A stretch of DNA of 64,000 nucleotides from Heterohyrax brucei. Lineage: Eukaryota > Chordata > Mammalia > Hyracoidea > Procaviidae. Positions 1 to 10,725 of the stretch are shown in pieces; position 1 is the stretch's first letter; every line of letters starts with the position of its first letter. Location of the stretch: NCBI GenBank assembly GCA_028571685.1, contig CM053140.1, positions 151,699,701 to 151,763,700 on the forward strand, written 5' to 3'. A program made the translations under genes and the position numbers. A model generated the notes under the pieces. That model worked only from the letters and a program-made list of their open reading frames with translations. It made no database searches and was not told the origin of the DNA.

Positions 1-1250
1 CCTTTGCTAAGGACCCTCTACATTACTAAGCATGTTTTCCTTTTCCAGATGCTGCTCCTTCCTGGTAACCTTTCCAATGTAAGCAACATGAAGTGTCATC
101 CTTACTTCTAAGGAACATTCTGGCTATCCTTCTTCCAAGACGGAGTTGTTCATTCTTCTGGCAATTCATGACATATTCAACATTCTTTACCAACATTGTA
201 ATTCAAGGGTATTCATTCTTTTTCAGTCTTCCTTATTCACTGTCTAGCTTTTGTACACACTGAGGAAATTGAAAATACTATGGCTGGAGTGAGACACACC
301 TTAGTCCTCCTAGTGACATCTTTGATTTTCAACACTTTAAAGAGATGCTTTAAAGTAGATTTACCCAGTGCAATACATAGTTTGATTTTTTGACTACTGT
401 TTAGGTGAGGTTGATTGTGCATTCAAGTAAAATTAAATCCTTGACAACTTCAATATTTTTTTTCACTTATCATGATGTTACCATTGGTCCACTTGTGAAG
501 ATTTTAGTTTTCTTCATGTTGAGATGTAATCCACGCTCAAGTCTGTGGTCTTTGATCTTTATCATTAGGTACTTCAAGTCCTCTTCACTTGCATCAACAA
601 TGGTTATACCTCCTGCATATTATAGACTGTAAATGAGACTTTCTTCACTCCTGATATTGTACTCTTCTTCATATAGTCTAGTGTCCTGGATTACTTGTTC
701 AGCAGACAGTTAGAATTGATGGAGAGATACAACTCTTTCACACATCTCTGCTCATTTTAAACCAGACCACATCCTCATATTCCATCTGAATGACTACCTT
801 TCAGTCTGTGCACAAGTTCCTCATGAACACAATTAAGTTTTCTAGAATTCTCACTCTTCATAGTTATTTGTAATTTGTTTATGCTCCACTTTGGCCAAGC
901 CAAGTGCCGTCGAGTCGGACTCCACTTTAGAATGGCTATATGTAGTGAATAAAACACAGGTAAACATTTCTCTGGTGTTCTCTGCTTTTGGCCATGATCC
1001 ATCTGAAATCAACAATGATATTCCTCATTGTACATTATTTTCTGAATTGTGATGAAATTTCTGGCAGTTTCTTGTTAATGTGCTTCTATAGTTGTTTTAG
1101 AATGATCTTTCAAGAAAATTGCATTTGTCTGTGATGTTAATGACATTAATAGTCTTCATATTCTGTTGAATCATCTCTCTGTGGAATGCTCATATATATG
1201 AACCATTTCCAGTCAGTAACTATCTTCCAAATTTCTTGATGTGTATGATC
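1..1250 (-). mobile_element. RTE (BovB-like) LINE fragment, antisense, RT 3' portion
   Basis: Read on the minus strand this is the 3' part of an RTE-clade non-LTR retrotransposon. The frame at 237-422 gives 'IALGKSTLKHLFKVLKIKD' followed by 'FSISS', which aligns with the C-terminal part of the reverse transcriptase in the other two RTE copies here (5443-5742 and 28726-29052). The left window edge lies roughly 150 bp short of the element's 3' end, so it is cut by the window. The 5' truncation is near 1250, where L1 sequence begins abruptly. Reading frames are broken by stops and indels, so this is a dead copy. It probably inserted into the L1 that continues at 1251, with the rest of that L1 lying outside the window. 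A 27-bp tail insertion lies inside it at 893-919. Confidence 0.85.
893..919 (-). mobile_element. 27-bp RTE/AfroSINE-type tail micro-insertion with 9-bp TSD
   Basis: A 27-bp block containing 'CCAAGTGCCGTCGAGTCGG' interrupts the RTE fragment. It is the reverse complement of the end of AfroSINE/RTE (GACTCGACGGCA) followed by a TTGGC-type tail. It is bracketed by a perfect direct repeat CTCCACTTT at 884-892 and 920-928, which reads as a target-site duplication. It looks like a retrotransposon insertion truncated to its last about 27 nt. The same core occurs at 12773, 30044, 48067 and 56577, always in this orientation. Confidence 0.75.
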
Positions 1251-2350
1251 TTTTCAAAAAAGCCAGCTTTTGGTCTTATCAATTTTTTCAATTGTTCTTC
1301 TATTCTCTAATTCATTTAGTTCTACTCTAATCTTCATGATCTGTTTTTGTATGGTGTCTGAGGGTTTCCACTGTTGCTCTCTTTATACTTGTTCAAGCTG
1401 TATGGTTAATTATTTTACTTGGGTCCTTTCTTCCTTCCAGATGTGAGCATTCATAGAGCTAAATTGACCTCTGAGTACAGCTTTGGCTGTATCCCGTAGG
1501 TTCTGGTAGGAAGTGTTTTCATTCTCATTGGAATCCATAATTTTATTTATTTCACCCCTGATTTCTTCTGTAACTTAGAGCTATTTGAGCAAATGTTGTT
1601 CAGTTTCCATTAATTCCCATTTCTATGTTTTTTTCCTGCTATTAATTTCAACTTTTATGGCTTTATAGTCTGAGAAGATAGTTTGTAATAATTCAGTGGT
1701 TTGGATTTTGTTGAGATTTGCTTTGTGTCCTAACACATGGTCTAGTCCGGAAAATGTTCCATGTGCACTGGAGAAGAAGGTGTAGTTATGTGTTGATGGA
1801 TAAAAAGTTCTGTATGTGTTGATGAGGTCTAGTTGGGTAATTGTGGAAATAAGATGTTCTGTGTCTTTACTGAGCTATTTTCTAGAAGATCTGTCCAATA
1901 GTGAAAGGGGAATGATGAAGTAACCCACAATTATTGTGCAATGATCTATCTCATTTTTTATCGCAGTCAGTGTTTCTTCAATGTATTTAGATGCTGTGAT
2001 GTCGGGTGTGTAAATATTTAATATTGTCAAGTTCTGCTCGTGTATTAAACCTTTCACAGTAATTATCCTTGTCCATGATGGTGAATTTTACATTAAAATC
2101 TATTTTATCTGAGATTAGCATTGCCACATCTGCTCTTCTTTGTATATTGTTAGCTTGATATACATTATTCCATCCTTTAATTTGCCATTTGTTCATATCT
2201 TTAAGTTTAAGGTGATGTTCTTGTAAGCAACATATAGACGGATTGTGCCTTTCATTCCAAGATGCCACTCATTGTCTCTTTAATGGAATGTTCAGTTGGT
2301 TTATGTTCAGTGTAATTATTGATAGGTATGTGTTTAGTGCTGTTATTTTG
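1251..2350 (-). pseudogene. L1 ORF2 pseudogene, endonuclease and start of RT
   Basis: Minus-strand fragments give 'SICCLQEHHLKLKDMNKWQ' (1987-2268), the endonuclease segment carrying the catalytic Glu of the LQE motif. They also give 'IIVGYFIIPLSLLDRSSRK' (1875-2057), where functional L1 has GDFN. Here the Asp and Asn of that motif are replaced (GYFI), so the nuclease is dead even apart from frameshifts. The usual initiator ATG appears to have become ATA near 2347. Reading stops before the RT catalytic motif because the element is interrupted at about 1251. Confidence 0.8.
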
Positions 2351-2939
2351 ATGTATTCATTTGTGTGTTGTTTCTCTGTTGCTCTTAATATTCTGTTCTG
2401 GGTCATTCTTCTTCATGGGTTGATTTTTCACCCTTTTCAGTGTTGGTTTTGTGTTTGTTGAGAAGCCTATGTTGTGTCTCTTGTTTTGGTATACTGCATT
2501 TTTGTTGTGGTTTGTGGTTACTGTTGTGATCCCCCTTAATAATCTAAGTTTAAATCTGCTTTTAGCTTCTACATATCTTATTAACTTCCTTTCCATCTGG
2601 AAGCACTACAACTATTGTAGTATGTCCCTCTTTTTAATGTGATGGTATCTTCGTTTTTGTGATACGATCACTGAATACTTGCTTTTAATATAGCTTTGAT
2701 TGAGTTTTGTGCCTTCTGGATGTTGTGTCCTGCATTATCTCCTAAAATACAGAGTTCATGGTTTTGTTTTTCTAAGCCAAGAGCTTCTTTCAGTATTTAT
2801 TGTAGCTTTGGTTGGTTTTTACAAAGTCTCTAAGTTTCTGTTTATCTGCAAATGTTTTAATTTCATTCTCATATTTGAAAGACAGTGTTGCAGGATATAT
2901 AATTCTTGGTTGGAAGTTTTTCTCCTTCAAGGCTTTGAA

Positions 2940-3690
2940 TGTGTCATCCCACTACCTCCTTGCCAGCATCATTTCTGCCGAGAAGTCAGACAAAAGCCTA
3001 CAGGGCTTTGCTCTTAATATTAGTTTTGCTCTGAGTCTTGCTGTTTCATTTTGTTATGCCTGATTATAATATGCCTTGATGTCTTTCTTTTGGGTTCTAT
3101 ATTATGTGGCATTAGATAAATTATCTTGGATATCTGTATTCTCTTCTTTTATCATTTCAGGGAAGTTTTCTGTCAGCAACTAAACAACAATGCTCTCTGT
3201 GTTTTCAGGTGTCCCTCCCTGTTCAGATACTCTGGCTAATTATAGATTACTCTTCTTGATATAGTCCCACATGTTTCTTATTGCTTTTTTATTTTTCTTC
3301 CTTCTTTCCTCTTATTTCTCCTTGCGAATGTTGGTTTCAGTAGCTCTGTCTTCAAGGTCTGTAATTCTAGTTTTCATTTGTCCAATTCTGCTCTTTTGGC
3401 TTTGAATTTAATTGTATAATTCTGTAATTTTGTTATTGACCTGTCAGATTTCAGAATGCTGATGTTCCATCAATTTGAACAGCTCGCTTAGTATTTCATT
3501 TTTCTCTGTTCCATTTTGTTTAATGTCTGAGAGGGCTCTTTATATAATCCTTTTGTACTTGACCTCCAATAGTTTCAGATAGGCTTCTTCCTCTGGAAAG
3601 TTGATTGGTTTTTTTCTTTGGGGACTTTTCTGGAGCTATGGTGGATTTTTTCTTTAAGTGTTTGGACAGGCTTTGTTGCTTTCAGGATAT
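2940..3690 (-). pseudogene. L1 ORF1 pseudogene
   Basis: This is the minus-strand region between the 5' UTR and ORF2. It aligns by eye with the ORF1 of the L1 at 43.9-44.9 kb. The N-terminal lysine-rich start is near 3690, the coiled-coil part follows, and the RNA-binding C-terminal part is at 2940-3060 (antisense of the segment preceding 'AAFTL'-like L1 text). Several stops and frame changes make it non-coding. ORF1 proteins are RNA-binding trimers that coat L1 RNA; no function is possible for this copy. Confidence 0.7.
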
Positions 3691-4351
3691 TTAGAAGCTG
3701 TTTAGTTCCTCTGATGTTGCCTTAACAGGAACTGAGGTGCAGTTCTGAGAAGGAAATTGTTCACCAGACACCTCTATGTACTCCAGTGACTGGGCCAGGT
3801 AGAATCTCTGGGGAAGCAGGTTGTACCTTCTGGTTGCCAAAGACATGGCCCTACTTATGGAGTCACTGGGATACCATCAGCTGACCCTATGATGTGGGTG
3901 GGTAAAGGCTGCAAAAGATGTCATTAGTCTGTACTGCAGCTATTTCTCTAGGCAGTCTTATTTTGAAAGGTAGAAGCTATCTGACAGCTTCCAAAAGCAG
4001 ATTCTCAGATGTGCAAGACCCTCCTTCTGGCTGGCAATGGAGGCACCTCTACAGTTGTCCCCAGATGCTGTGATGTAGATCAGGCTACTGCCCTGCTTTC
4101 ATCTGCTGCCAGGCCCTACTCATAAGGCTACACTGTGATAAACATAGCTTTTCTGCTGGAAAAGCACTCCCTGGGCTGGGACTGCCTCACAGTGCAGGAA
4201 TTAGCCTCTGCTGAGGCCTCTGTTTGGGTAATTCTGCCTCCCAGTTGAACAAGATGGTGCCCCAGACAAGCTGTGCTGCCTGCTGCAAAATAGCCAAATC
4301 TATGGCAGAGATCTGGAAAGAGTGAGTGGAGTGGCTGTGGTGCTCTGAGTC

Positions 4352-4657
4352 TAGATCTGGGTTCTCAGAATGTAGCTATTCCACCCACTGACCATGTCAG
4401 CAGTATGGCTGAGCTCTGCTGTCAGTTAAGCCCATCCCCCACTTAACCTCTAACAACAACAACAACAAAATGGTTAAAAATTCCAGTTACCTTCAGTTTA
4501 TGAGAGCTGACCATTCAACAAGAGCAGGGGTTAAAGGAAGAGAAGAATTTTCCCATTCAGGGGACATGTAGTACAAACTGACAGCCCTACGCTGTGTCCT
4601 AGGCACAATGGGTGTCCAGAAAGGTCCTTTTAATTATCAATCCAGATATTAGTTTTC
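4352..4657 (-). repeat. L1 5' UTR segment, copy A of a ~300-bp flanking duplication
   Basis: The plus-strand text from 'AGATCTGGGTTCTCAGAA' to 'TTAGTTTTCAGAAG' is repeated at 6127-6455 on the other side of the RTE insertion, with clear but diverged similarity (roughly 80 percent by eye). Both match one continuous region of L1 5' UTR, which in the L1 at 45.5-45.86 kb occurs only once. Confidence 0.75.
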
Positions 4658-6126
4658 AGAAGAAGTAGAAGCTGCACTGAAGACACTGGCAAAAAACAAG
4701 GCTCCAGTAATGCACAGAATATCAAATGGGATATTTCAACAAACAGACGCAGCACTGGAAGTGCTCACTCGTCTATGCCAAGAAGTTTGGAGGACAGCTA
4801 ACTGGCCAATTGTCTGTAAGATATCCATATTTATGCCCATTCCGAAGAAAGATGATCCAACCAAATGTGGAAACTGCCAAACAATGTCATTAGTATCATA
4901 TGCAAGTAAAATTTTGCTTAAAATCATTCAAAATGGACTGAACAGAATATTGACAAGGAACTGCCAGAAATTAAAGTTGGATTCAGAAGAGGATGTGGAA
5001 TCAGGGACATCATTGCTGATGTAGATGTATCTTGGCTGAAAGCAGAGAATACTAGAAAGTGTTTACTTGTGTTTCACTGGCTATGCAAAGGCATTCAACT
5101 GTGTGGATCATAATAAATTATGGCTAACATTGTAGAGAATGGAAATTCCAAAACACCTAATTGTGATCTTAAGGAATCTGTATATGGATCAAGAGGTAGT
5201 CATGTGAACTGAACAAGAAGACAATGCATGGTTTGAAGTCAGGAAAGGTGTGTGTGTCAGGGTTGTATCCTTTCACTATACTTTTACAATCTGTGTGTTG
5301 GGCAAATAATATGAGAATCTGGGTTACAGAAAGAAGAATGAAGCATCAGGATTGGAGGATGATTCATTAACAACCTGCATTACGCAGACAACACCACCTC
5401 ACATGCTGGAAGTGAAGAAGATTTGAAACACTGACTAAGATCATGGACCACAGGTTTCAGTGTGAGTTGCACCTCAAGAAAACTAGAATCCTCACAACTG
5501 CACCAGTAAACAACACTGTCATAAATGGAGAAAGGAGTGAGGTTGTCAAGGATTTTATTCTACTTGGGTCCACAATCAATGCCCATGGAATCAGTAGTCA
5601 AGAAATCAAAAGACACATTGCACTGGGAAAATATGTTGTCAAGGACCTCTTCAGAGTACTGAAAAGTAAAGATGTTACCTTGAGTGTACATCTGACCCAA
5701 GCCGTGATATTTTCAATCTCATCTTATGCATGCAAAAGGTGACCAGTGAACAGGTCAGACAGAAGAATCGATGCCTTTGAATTGTGGTTTTGGAGAAGAA
5801 TGTTGAATGGACCATGGACTGCCAAAAGAACCAACAGATCTGTTCTGGAAGAAGTGCAACCAGAGTGCTCCTTGGAAGCAAAGATAGCAAGATCGTGTCT
5901 TACATACTTGTAAGTGTGTGAGGAAGGATCAGTCCTTGGAGAAGGACATGTTTAGTAGGGTAGAGAGTTAGCAAAAAAGAGGAAGACCTTCAATGAGATA
6001 GATTGACACAGTGGCTACAACAGCGTGCTTAAGCATAAAAACAATTGTAGACATGGCACAAGACTGGGCAGTGCTTCATTCTGTTCTTCATAGGAGCACT
6101 ATGAGTTAGAACCGACTCAACGGCAC
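4658..6126 (+). mobile_element. RTE (BovB-like) LINE, 5'-truncated sense copy
   Basis: This is a 5'-truncated RTE element running from the start of the reverse transcriptase domain to the 3' end. It ends with 'CCGACTCAACGGCACC' at about 6113-6128, the tail shared with AfroSINE. Translated fragments are RT-like: 'MPIPKKDDPTKCGNCQTMS' (4710-5024), 'RILTTAPVNNTVINGE' and 'IALGKYVVKDLFRVLKSKDV' (5443-5742), and 'RRIDAFELWFWRRML' (about 5762-5806). It lies head-on between two copies of L1 5' UTR. Stops and frameshifts show that it is inactive. Confidence 0.9.
4710..5742 (+). pseudogene. RTE reverse transcriptase pseudogene
   Basis: The frame 4710-5024 carries the RT motif region with 'PIPKKDDPTKCGNCQTMSLVSY', abbreviated here to its key residues PIPKK and CxNxxxMSL. 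Frame 5443-5742 carries the later thumb/C-terminal part (VINGE, GSTINAHG, IALGK). Between them, at about 5030-5440, the catalytic region is shifted out of frame. Compared with the BovB/RTE RT family, the endonuclease and the first RT blocks are absent. Confidence 0.8.
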
Positions 6127-6497
6127 CTAACATAAAGAACAACCAGAGATCCAGGCTTTCAAAGTATAGCTGTTCAGCCCTCTGATCACATCAGCAGTGA
6201 GGCTGAGCTTTGTTGTTAGTTAAGCCTAATTGCTGCTGCCAGCTAAGACAGAGAAAAAAAAGTTAAAAATGCCAGTTACATTTAATCCACAAGAGCTGAC
6301 CATTCAACAAGGGCAGGAGTCAGCGAAAGAGAAGAAGTTTCCCACTCAGTGCCACTTAGTCCAAATCCACAGCCCTATGCCATGTCCTGGCCTCTCTGCG
6401 TGTCCAGAAGGCTCCATTTAATTATCAATCCAGGCCTTAGTTTTCAGAGGGAATTAAGAAGTCGTGTGTCTAGTCCACCATCTTGACTCTGCCACCT
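6127..6497 (-). mobile_element. L1 5' UTR terminus (copy B), antisense
   Basis: This continues the L1 of 1251-4657 after the RTE. The outer end reads 'AGTCCACCATCTTGACTCTGCC' region at about 6472-6495, matching the 5' end of the L1 at 45835-45858 and, in reverse complement, the 5' end of the sense L1 at 13471. Positions 6127-6455 repeat the segment already seen at 4352-4657. Confidence 0.8.
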
Positions 6498-7025
6498 ACA
6501 TATTTCTTTTAAAATAAACAGTGAAGCAGATTTTGATACTACTCTTTCCATTAAGCACTGCTTAGAAGAATTTTGGTCACGTGAAGTCATCAAACTTAAA
6601 TATGAAACCGGCTTTGCCTAGATAGTGTTACTGTATTTTATGAACAACATTCAATAACAAACCCCAAAGTGTTACAAATAGAGATAATTTTCATTTTCTT
6701 CAAATTTGTAGGAAGTATTTCATACAGATATTTAGGAAAATATGCCCAAATTTTTGGTAATTATTACAAAGAGATTCAATTAAAACATAAACTCATTAAG
6801 TATATTTAAGCAAGTGTATTTCCAAGTAATGACAACAATGTTGAATTGTAAGTCAGAAACAGTGTTTTGTTTTTGCACTGAAAAAATTTGCTATGGGACT
6901 TTAGATAAGTCAAAAAAAAATTCTGGACTTCATTTTAATAATCTTAGTAAATTATCTGTAATAATAAGCAATAGTAATATAGTAAGAACTAGAGAAATAC
7001 TCATATGATGAAGTCTGCTCCTTTA
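6498..7025. other. Unassigned AT-rich DNA
   Basis: No gene or recognisable repeat is seen. The short open frame at 6814-7008 has no recognisable domain and typical AT-rich composition. Confidence 0.5.
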
Positions 7026-7125
7026 AGATTTACCAACTTGCACACCCCATGGGGTAGTTCTGCCCCATCCTATAGTGTCCCTGTGGGTCAGAATCAACTG
7101 GTTGACAATGGGTTTCAGTTTTAAT
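7026..7125 (+). mobile_element. AfroSINE, 3' half
   Basis: The landmarks CCCCATGGGGTAGTTCTG, 'CTATAGTGTCCCTGTGGGTC' and 'AATCAACTGG' are followed by a GGGTTT-type tail. These are the 3' part of AfroSINE. The 5' half is missing. Confidence 0.8.
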
Positions 7126-7158
7126 GTTCTTATGATAAGGAGATTTTAAAGATAAGAA

Positions 7159-7345
7159 GCTCTGGTTGCCCAGTGGTTAAACAATCAGTTGCTAAACACA
7201 GTTTGGACCTACCAGCCACTTCACAGAAAAAAAAATGTGGCAGCCACTTCATTAAAGCTTAATGTTTTGGAAACCATAAGAGGTGGCTCTAGTCTTTTCA
7301 ATAGGGCCTCTGTGAGTCAGAGTCAGAAATAACAAAAAATCAGGA
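7159..7345 (+). mobile_element. AfroSINE, long form, diverged
   Basis: It starts at 'GCTCTGGTTGCCCAGTGGTT', contains the extra about 45-nt middle block of the long form ('GTGGCAGCCACTTC...AAAGCTTAATG') and ends at 'GTGAGTCAGAGTCAG'. It is strongly diverged and has an internal A-rich run. Confidence 0.75.
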
Positions 7346-8565
7346 GTTTTTGTTTTTTAATGTAGTATGAGAGATGGAGTAACTTTCTGGTAATCCTTAT
7401 AGGTCTGCATTCATACCAGTGGATGAACCAAAAATCATGTAAGTTGAATACCTTTCCCAGGGTAACATAGTTAAAAAGGAATGTAAGATCACAATTTAGC
7501 TGTTTCATGTTAGGACTCTTTACATTTAACCTTGGTCACCCAGATATGTGGCTGGTACGCTGAAAGGTCATCCTACTTTTATGAAAACTATTCAAAGTTT
7601 ATGTAACAGAAATTATCAAAGTGAATTTCTCTTATAATTAAAGAACATGGAATAATATGTCCTCACACTATTAATGAAAAAACATAATAAGGCACTAACA
7701 GAAGAGCCAGAACAAGAAAACAGGAACTCCAACTTTGAAAATGTTACGTGACTTAACAGAAAAAAAAAAAGCAAACTGTAAAATTGTAAAGATTTTGGAT
7801 TGTTTTTATGCACAGGTAAACACAGAAGTTCAAAATATGAAAATTAATAATTCCATTTTTCTTCCTCAGTAAATTATTCCACTAGCTAACATTATTTTTC
7901 ATGTATCCATTTTTTAATGTAATGTTTGTATAATTATTAAGCAATATCCTTTTCAAAATTAGTTTCAGGGTGATTTCTTTTACTTGTGGAGCAAGATGAC
8001 AATTGTATGGTAAGCAAACTAAATAAATAAGAAGCAAAATTTAGAAAAAGAGCAGAAAAATTTTAGGAGAGATTTTTAACAATTCTTATGGGTTGTACTG
8101 CATGTAAAATAATATCCTAATTGATGAAAAATAATTCAAAAAAAATTGAAACCATTCTTACTCATTCTGTAAAAATTAAATTGCAATTCAAAAACAGAAA
8201 ACAAAACAAATTTATCTTAAGGTCATAACTAATCTGTAGTAAGTGATTGTTAATGGCTTTGTTGAGGTATCTACCATTGTTTTGATTTCCAAACAAGCAA
8301 AAATATAATTAAACTTGAGGCAGTTAATTTTAAAATGCTTCAAATTGCAGCTAATAAGCCTGTAGAATTTATTAGCAGTGCAGGTCACAAAACTGACTAG
8401 ATGCTGAATTTATCTTTATCTGTGGTTGTATGACTCACTGGGTCAGCTGTTGAGAAGTCTGTCACCCAGCAATCAGTCATACTGCTATCCATCAAAAGTG
8501 TACCAGCAAGGCACTCCTAAAACAAGAGTATCAGAGTGAATTCTGGGGACTGTGTACATCATATT
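7346..8565. other. Unassigned DNA
   Basis: I see AT-rich sequence without a recognisable gene or repeat. The open frames at 7323-7508 and 7616-7813 (minus strand) are low-complexity hydrophobic translations with no recognisable domain. Confidence 0.5.
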
Positions 8566-10725
8566 ATGCTCCACTCTTTTTTCTTTCTTTGTACCTCATG
8601 TGAAATTTTACAGTTCAAGTCAGTTTCTCATACAACAACTTATACATCCATTCTTATGTGACCCTAGTCACTCTCCCTACAATGCAGCAACACTGTATTT
8701 CCTAGGACCACAAGCTCCTGTTTCTTTTTGCCTTCTCATCTAACCTCTGGACAGGAGACACCAATTTAGTCTTAAGTAACTACTTCAGCCAAGAAGTACG
8801 CTCTTAACGAGTATCATTTTATGGTTTTCAGTCTAATCTTTGTATAAAGAGTTAGCTTTGGGAGTGGTTTTAATTCTGGATTATCAGTGTTCCAGGCCAT
8901 GTCTTGTGGGGTCCCTCCGGTCTTAGACCATTACATCCTGGTGTTTTGGCTAGAATTTGAGTTCTGCACTCAATTTTTTTTTTTTCCCATTCCATCAGAG
9001 ACTCCATTATGTGTCCTGTTGGGGTAGTCACTGGTGGTAGCTAGACCATTTCTTTCTTCTGGTCTTGGGCTGATTGAGTCTCTGGTTTAAACTGCCCTTT
9101 CTGTCTCATGAGTTTATAATTTTCTCATGCTTTGATGTTCTTCATACTCTTTTGTTTCAGGTGAGTTGGGACCAGTTGATGCTGCTTAGACAACAGGTTG
9201 CTAGCACTTAAGACCCAGAAACCACTCACCAAAGTGGGATGCAGAACATTTGGTTACTACTTTGTTCTGCCAACTGACGTAAATGTCCCCTGAAACAACC
9301 AAGTAGCTTCACCTGCTACTCTATCCCTTGAAGTGTTTTGTTGTATTCATGAAACATCTTAGATTTTGGTTTAGACCGGCTGTACTGACTTCCCTTTTGT
9401 TGTCCCTCCCTTCACCTAAAGTAATTCTTGTCTTCTGTCTAGCTGGTGAATCCCTTTTCTGTTACTCTGACCCTTGAAACTATCAAATAATTTTTTTTCC
9501 TATGTTTAAATCTTTTCTTGAGTTCTTATAATAGTGATCTCATATATTATTTATCCTTTTGCAAATAATTTCATTTAACACATTCCCTTCCAGATTCCTC
9601 CATATTATGAGGTGTTTCCAAGATTTATGATTTTTTTCGAGTAGCATTCCATCATGTAACTATGCTATAATTTGTTAATCCACGCATCCATTGATAGGTA
9701 CCTAGATTGTTTTCATCTTTTTGCTATGGTGAACCGTAATGCAGTTAACATGGATGTGCATATATCTATTCATGTGAAGGCTTTTATTTCTCTAGGATAT
9801 ATTCAAAGAAGTAGGACTATGTAATGTATAGTAGTTCTAGTTCTAGCTGTATAAGAAAGGACCAAATCTATTTCCAAGATGTTTGTACCATTTTACATTC
9901 CCACCAGTGGTGTATAAGTTTTCCAGTCTCTCCACAACCTCTTCAGCATTTATTATTTTGTGCTTTTTGGATTAATGCTACACTTGTTGGGATGAGATGG
10001 TATCTCACTGAAGTTTAGGTTTGCATTTCTCTAATGGCTAACTATCAAAAAAATTTCCTCATGTATCTGTTAGCTACCTGAATGTCTTCTTGGTGAAGTG
10101 CCCATTGTTTAATTGGGTTGGTTATTTGTCTTTTTGAAGTTTTGCAGTGTTTTGTATATTTTAAAGATTAGATGATGATCAGATCTGTTGTAGCCAAAAA
10201 CTTTTTCCCAGTCTACAGTCTACTCTTTTAGTGAATTCTTGAGATGAGGGTAAATGTTTGACTTTTAGGTGCTAGTTTTTCTTGCAGTATTTGTACACTG
10301 TTAGTTAAATTTTGTATTCGGTTTATGTCATATATTAGGGATCCTAGCATTGTTGCTATTTTTCTTCTATGATCTTTATCATTTTAGCTTCTATGTTTAG
10401 GTCTTTGATCCATTTTAAGGTAGTTTCTGTGCATATTGTGAGATATAGGTCTTATCTCAATTTTTTGCAAACAGGTATTCAGTTATGTCGACACTATTTG
10501 TTAAAGAGACTGTCTTTTCTCCATTTAATAGACTTTGGACCTTTTTCAAATATCACGTGCTCACAGGTGGATGATTTTATGTCTGGATTCACTTCTGTCT
10601 TACTGGTCTGTTGTACTGATATCAGACTTTTTAAGCACCATGTAAGTATAATAGGTTCTAAAATCAGGTAATGTGAGGCCTCCCCCTTTGTTCTTCTTCA
10701 GTAATGCTTTACTTTTTGGGGACCC
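8566..10725 (-). mobile_element. L1 LINE, antisense, ORF2 C-terminal part and 3' UTR
   Basis: The plus strand from about 8566 reads as the antisense of an L1 3' UTR. It shares the block 'AGACAACAGGTTGCTAGCAC...ACCACTCACCAAAGTGGGATG' style text with 39335-39480. From about 9560 it reads as antisense ORF2 C-terminal sequence, for example 'CCACCAGTGGTGTATAAG', 'GGGATGAGATGGTATCTCA' and 'CTTTGATCCATTTTAAGG'. It ends near 10725. It is more diverged than the L1 at 38.7 kb, so it is an older copy, 5'-truncated as most L1s are. Confidence 0.9.

Larger units (their letters stand above)
1251..4657 (-). mobile_element. L1 LINE, antisense: ORF2 5' half, ORF1 and part of 5' UTR
   Basis: On the minus strand the order is 5' UTR (about 3700-4657), ORF1 (about 2940-3690), inter-ORF, then ORF2 from about 2350 down to 1251, where it stops at the RTE fragment. 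The plus-strand text is the antisense of typical L1 phrases seen intact at 42300-44900. The copy is heavily decayed. A (CAA)n run at about 4448-4468 lies in the 5' UTR. The remaining 5' UTR is at 6127-6497, after an inserted RTE. The ORF2 3' half and 3' UTR are missing, either beyond the window edge or deleted. Confidence 0.9.

Noticed and set aside
2700..3063. 105-aa and 83-aa plus-strand frames rich in F, L and S
   Set aside because: They are antisense translations of L1 ORF1; hydrophobic composition is a by-product of T-rich antisense L1 DNA.
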